The position numbers were made by a program, and so were the translations under genes. From Muraenolepis orangiensis (lineage: Eukaryota; Chordata; Actinopteri; Gadiformes; Muraenolepididae): 64,000 nucleotides of DNA. A model generated the notes under the pieces. It did no database searches, had not been told where the DNA came from, and saw only the letters and a program-made list of their open reading frames with translations. Shown piece after piece: positions 59,871-64,000 of the stretch (positions are counted from its first letter, which is position 1; each line of letters starts with the position of its first letter). The stretch covers positions 10,636,323-10,700,322 of the forward strand of contig CM051020.1 of assembly GCA_027704905.1 (NCBI GenBank), written 5' to 3'.

Positions 59871-61322
59871 ACAATCCACCGGTTTCCTGCTAAGAACCAT
59901 GGCCTCAGATTTGGAGGTGCTGATCCTCATCCCAGCCGCTGCAAACCGATCCAGTGAGTGCTGAAGGTCACATACTGATGACGCAAACAGGACCACATCA
60001 TCTGCAAACAGCAGCGATTCAATCCTGAGCCCACCATACTGAAACCCCTCCCCTCCATGACTACGCCTTGAAATCCTGTCCATGAAAATCACAAACAGGA
60101 TGGGTGACAAAGCGCAGCCCTGGCGGAGGCCAACACCCACTGAGAACAGGCCCGACTTACTACCGAGAATCTGGACACAGCTCTTGCTTTGGGAGTAGAG
60201 AGATTGGATGGCCCTCAACAGTGACCCCCGCACCCCATACTCCCGCAGCACCCCCCACAGTATTTCCCGAGGGACCCGATCATATGCCTCCTCCAAATCC
60301 ACAAAACACATGTAGACCGGATGGGCATACTCCCAAGCCCCCTCCAGGATCCTTGCAAGAATGAAAAGCTGGTCCGTTGTTCCACGACCAGGGTGGAATC
60401 CACATTGTTCCTCTTCAATCTGAGGTTCGACTATCGGCCAAACCCTCCTTTCCAGCACCTTGGAGTAGACTTTCCCAGTGAGGCTGAGTAATGTGATACC
60501 CCTGTAATTGGCACACACCCTCTGGTCACCCTTTTTGAACAGGGGTACAACCACCCCCGTTTGCCACTCCTCAGGCACTGTCCCAGACTTCCACGCAATG
60601 TTGAAAAGACGTGTCATCCATGACAGCCCCTCAACACCCAGAGCCTTTAGCATTTCTGGACGGATCTCATCAACCCCTGGGGCTTTGCCACTGCGGAGAT
60701 GTTTGACTACCGCAGTGACTTCCTCCAGGGAGATTGATGTTTGCCGTCCTTCATCCTCCAGCTCTGTCTCTACCATTGAGAGTGTAGTTGGGTTAAGAAG
60801 TTCCTCAAAGTGTTCTTTCCACCGCCCGATCACCTCCTCAGTTGAGGTCAGCAATGTCCCACCCTTACTGTACACAGCTTGGATGGATCCACGCTTCCCC
60901 CTCCTGAGGCGCCGGATTGTTTGCCAGAAACGCTTTGGTGCCGACTGAAAGTCCTTCTCCATGGCTTCTCCGAATTCCTCACACCCGCTGCTTTGCTTCC
61001 GCTACAGCCGAGGCCGCCGTCCTCTTGGCCTGTCGATACCTCGCAACTGAGTCCGGAGTCTCAGAGGCTAACATAGCCCGGAAGGCCTCCTTCTTCAGCC
61101 GGACGGCTTCCCTGACCACCTGTGTCCACCATGAAGTCCGAGGGTTGCCGCCCCTTGAGGCACCAATGACCTTGAGGCCACAGCTCTCAACCGCTGCTTC
61201 GGCAATAGAAGCTTTGAACAATGACCACTCTGGCTCAATGCCCCCAGCCTCCACAGAGATGCCCGAAAAATTCCGCCGGAGGTGGGAGTTGAAGGTCTCC
61301 CGGACAGGGGCATCCACCAGAC
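59871..61322 (-). pseudogene. LINE ORF2 with intact reverse transcriptase motifs, truncated at both ends
   Basis: The - strand frame 60962-59781 encodes an open reverse-transcriptase domain: SGKAPGVDEIRPEML, VPLFKKGDQRVCANYRGITL, QCGFHPGRGTTDQ, FVDLEEAYDRVPREILWGVL, VGLRQGCALSPILFV and the catalytic LFADDVVLFAS. The preceding segment (61317-60979, ETFNSHLRRNF...AKQRV) is in another frame, separated by an apparent 2-bp deletion near 60980. The C-terminal part seen in the related fragments at 32290-32915 and 42168-42540 is missing, because the LINE stops at about 59871. The element copies itself by target-primed reverse transcription when intact; this copy cannot. The clade is not assigned. Confidence 0.85.
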
Positions 61323-62865
61323 TAGTGATGGGAATTCCGGCTCTTTTGAGTGAGCCGGCTCATTTGGCTCGGCTCACCAAGAAGAGCCGGCTCTTTCGGC
61401 TCCCAAACAGCTCTTCTATTTTACCACATATACCTTTTATAATTCAATCAAATTTAGCCCTATTTTTACTAATTATTTATATGTGTACACATATATCACT
61501 TAAATTATTCAATACATCCTTTGTACTGAAGTGTTCAAAAGTAAAAATTAAAATTTTTATATAAATGATTTGCTGTAGCCAATTGTTTTCATTGCATTTA
61601 CAGACCCTTGTAACTCTGATACCACCCAATGAATGCACTGACTTGCTTGTAGAACCACGCTACACAAAGCAGATAGCAACACCTAGAACAACTTAAGCAT
61701 AGACATTTAAAATAAAGACAGCTACTGTATTTTTGTATATTTTACATTTTTATTTAAACAAAAAGCCCTAACAAAACAGCAGGGCTCTATTTCAGTATAA
61801 AATATAGAACAAAAGACAGCAACAGCTGACATAAAATCTATCTATCTAAATAATCTAAATAATCATAAATAAAAACAAACATAATGAAAATAAATATATT
61901 GCAATGCTCAAAACAGCAGCAAATAACAGTCGCTATCATAAAAAAACATAATAAAAATAAATATATTGCAATGCTAAAAACAGCAGCAAATAACAGTCTC
62001 TATCATAAAAAAACATAATAAAAATAAATGTATTGTAATGTGCAAAACAGCAGTATAAAACAGTCTCTAATGAACTTACCACAGTCAACTATCAAACTGT
62101 AACCTTTTTTCTTCTTTTCAGTGCAGATTGGCATTGAGGAAGACCAAGTGCCTCAGCTTAGAGGGGTTGATCCGGTTTCTTCTCTCTGTTATTATCTGCC
62201 CTGTTTTAGAACATACATTGGATTGAGAGCCTGTGTGAAGCTTCGGAATCCCTTGTCCTCCACAATGGAAAATGGTTGGAAATCACTTGCAATCATTTTG
62301 GCCAATTCTTCATCCACTATGTTCTGTCTAGCTGGGGTCATTCATTGCCTTTGATATAAATTGGCTTATTGAGGTCTGTGTAGCTGTTGGTTTTTGGGTA
62401 CCTGATGCATGGGGAATAGATCCTGTAGCTGCAGCAACAACAGGTGGAGTAGACCACTGGCAGAAGCAGGCAGTCTGCCAGTCATCCAACTGGATGCACA
62501 GTTCTCAAGTGCCTGTGGAGGTGGTTTGTGGACCCTGCTCTATATGAGAGCTTCATGTTTCAAATTCTGCATTCTGCCTTTGTGTTTGCACAATTGTTCA
62601 AATGCAGCCAAATGCTGCTTCTTTTCCTACTTTCACTTTCATCTTATTAGCGTGACGCAAACTGACAGTTCCCCGCGTGTTCTCCCCTCCCTCTGTTCAG
62701 CAATCAGCACTGAGCACGCGCCGCCCCTCCCTCCTTATCTATCCTCACATGATGCACAGCATGCGCATGACATTCAGTCACTGCATGTACGCAGAGCACC
62801 CGTAACGAATCCGGCTCCCGTCGTTCACTAAAAAGAGTCGGCTCGTTCGCGACCGACACATCACC
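61323..62865 (-). mobile_element. internally deleted hAT (Ac/ZBED-like) element
   Basis: The ends are related inverted repeats (AGTGATGGGAATTCCGGCTC at 61324; the other end, read in reverse, begins GGTGATGTGTCGGTCGCG). On the - strand it keeps a BED zinc-finger piece (HLHRHLRTVHP, near 62490-62540), an N-terminal piece (EELAKMIASDFQPFSIVEDK, about 62235-62345) and then directly the C-terminal end (TGQIITERRNRINPSKLRHL, about 62110-62210). The central catalytic part of the transposase is gone. No 8-bp target duplication is found at its borders. The rest is AT-rich filler (61420-62100). Confidence 0.75.
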
Positions 62866-62917
62866 GACGTAGACTACTAAGGTAGACGGTCAAATCCGTC
62901 AACACTACCGAGGGAAG

Positions 62918-63064
62918 ATGCTTAAGTACAAAGGGACGGTGACCATTGGAGACCTTTTCAATTCCTCCACTTGGGATCACGTCTACATTAAACTTTTTGG
63001 GACGGAGGGGACGAGTGAACGCACATCGCTCTCTACAGGATTGTTCTACCTCTGCAGTGGTTCA
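62918..63064 (+). CDS. second lipoxygenase, exon 1 only (runs off window)
   Basis: The 49-codon exon encodes a protein segment identical to exon 1 of the lipoxygenase at 45516-45662 and differs by one silent base (CTG/CTT Leu). It ends at a GTAAGT donor. It is the start of the PLAT domain (MLKYKGTVTIGDLFNSSTWD...). Homology to the first copy spans about 62867-63708, covering the 5' flank, exon 1 and the start of intron 1 with its L2 tail, and then breaks. The copy is head-to-head with the first gene. Whether exons 2-14 follow beyond the window is unknown, so it may be a gene or an exon-1 fragment. Confidence 0.75.
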
Positions 63065-63444
63065 GTAAGTTCAACTTTCACATACGTATATTTCAGTAGA
63101 AATATAGAACAAAGTAGTCGCTTTTATGAGCTCAATTTGGGTGACTAACATGAATTGTCTAAATCTGGAGAGGGACAAAAAAGAACCAAGTGGCTAGAAG
63201 CAATTTCGCCCAAAACCGGATGATGAACCTAATCGTTTGAGCGTAGGAAATCGTATCTATTTTAATGGCATTTCATGAATATAATGTGATGAACAAAACC
63301 TAATTAAGATTCCCCAATAGCTTCAAGGCATCTTGCATCATATTTTACAAGTCATGACATGCAAACGCTACACATGAAACAACCAGGTAGAGTGGTAGAG
63401 TGAGGAACAGAGCAAGTAGAAGACCCTAATTGAGGGATATTGTT

Positions 63445-63708
63445 TTCATTTGCCATATGCAACAAGTACAATGGAATGCTTACTCCCCATTTCCTCCCGC
63501 AGTATGACTTTTCTAAAACACTGTACTATAAAAAATACTGTACACAGTAAAAATAACAATTAAGTGACTGATGGATGATATGTACATGTGTTGAATTGTG
63601 CCAAAAGCATTTAAAAGTGCAAATAGTGCAGCAGCGTCATGAATACAGTGCAGTACAGCGCAGAACAGTTCAGTAACTGTAATGAGTCCAGAAGGTCCAG
63701 CAAAAGTA
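63445..63708 (-). repeat. L2-type LINE 3' tail in second lipoxygenase intron 1
   Basis: Same insertion as 44820-45110 in the first copy, in the equivalent intron position. Confidence 0.8.
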
Positions 63709-64000
63709 CCGTATTGACCCGAATATAAGACGACCCCTCTTTTTCAAGACTCATTTTTGGAAAAAATAAAAATAAAACTTTTGAAGACCAAATCTTTTTT
63801 TTTATAAAGAAAATAATTTAATTTGAAAATAATAATAACACACATCACACATTGTGTTCAAATTTGCCTAACTTGGCAAACAAAAACAAAACAGAGATAG
63901 CTAGATAGATTGCAATGAAACGGTAGTGCAATAAAATAGTAGTGCAAATTTTCAGAACAACAGTCTATTGGTCACATCACGTCTTCTCATTCAGCTCGTC
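63709..64000. repeat. start of unassigned dispersed repeat at window end
   Basis: Homology with the first lipoxygenase copy stops exactly where CCGTATTGACCCGAATATAA begins. The sequence resembles a DNA-transposon-type repeat seen widely in fish, but its other end is outside the window. Confidence 0.35.

Noticed and set aside
59781..60962. 393-codon reverse transcriptase as a host gene
   Set aside because: Motifs and flanks are those of a truncated LINE; the frame's last residues come from an adjoining L2 tail.

Overview
The window is vertebrate nuclear DNA, almost certainly from a ray-finned fish. The evidence is spliced genes with GT-AG introns, a vertebrate CSRNP gene, a 14-exon lipoxygenase, vertebrate-type U1 snRNA genes, L2-type LINE fragments, hAT MITEs and a tRNA-derived SINE. 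The left 9.7 kb is extremely rich in long dinucleotide repeats, as reported for cod-like fishes; that placement is inference only.

Layout: 1-9.7 kb is repeat-rich upstream DNA with one CpG-rich candidate promoter (about 1.07-1.63 kb). csrnp1 (+ strand) has four coding exons between 9734 and 14847, and a 3' UTR that probably runs to a poly(A) signal near 17476. From 15287 the sequence enters the left arm (L) of a large, interrupted inverted repeat, L about 15287-29160. Its reverse-complement partner (R) lies at about 48812-59762. Each arm carries an identical U1 snRNA gene, an interstitial telomeric repeat, decayed hAT transposase pieces, a palindromic MITE and L2-type LINE debris. The arms differ by indels: L has a 1124-bp solo LTR and about 3.2 kb of csrnp1 3' sequence missing from R. 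R has an expanded telomeric tract, a (CAGA)n run and a foldback element.

The 19.7-kb spacer between the arms holds a complete lipoxygenase gene on the - strand (34639-45662, 670 aa, all iron ligands present). Its introns contain a SINE, several hAT MITEs, a minisatellite-bearing foldback element and LINE pieces. Beyond the R arm are a truncated LINE with an intact reverse-transcriptase motif (59.87-61.32 kb), an internally deleted hAT element (61.32-62.87 kb) and a second lipoxygenase exon 1 on the + strand (62918-63064). That exon is head-to-head with the first copy and runs off the window.

Functionally, the only clear host genes are csrnp1 (stress/immediate-early nuclear factor), the lipoxygenase (oxygenation of polyunsaturated fatty acids), a partial second lipoxygenase and the two U1 genes. 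There is no sign that they form a pathway. The unusual content is structural: an inverted duplication around a lipoxygenase locus, with signs of repeated rearrangement. It may be biological or may partly reflect assembly of two haplotypes.
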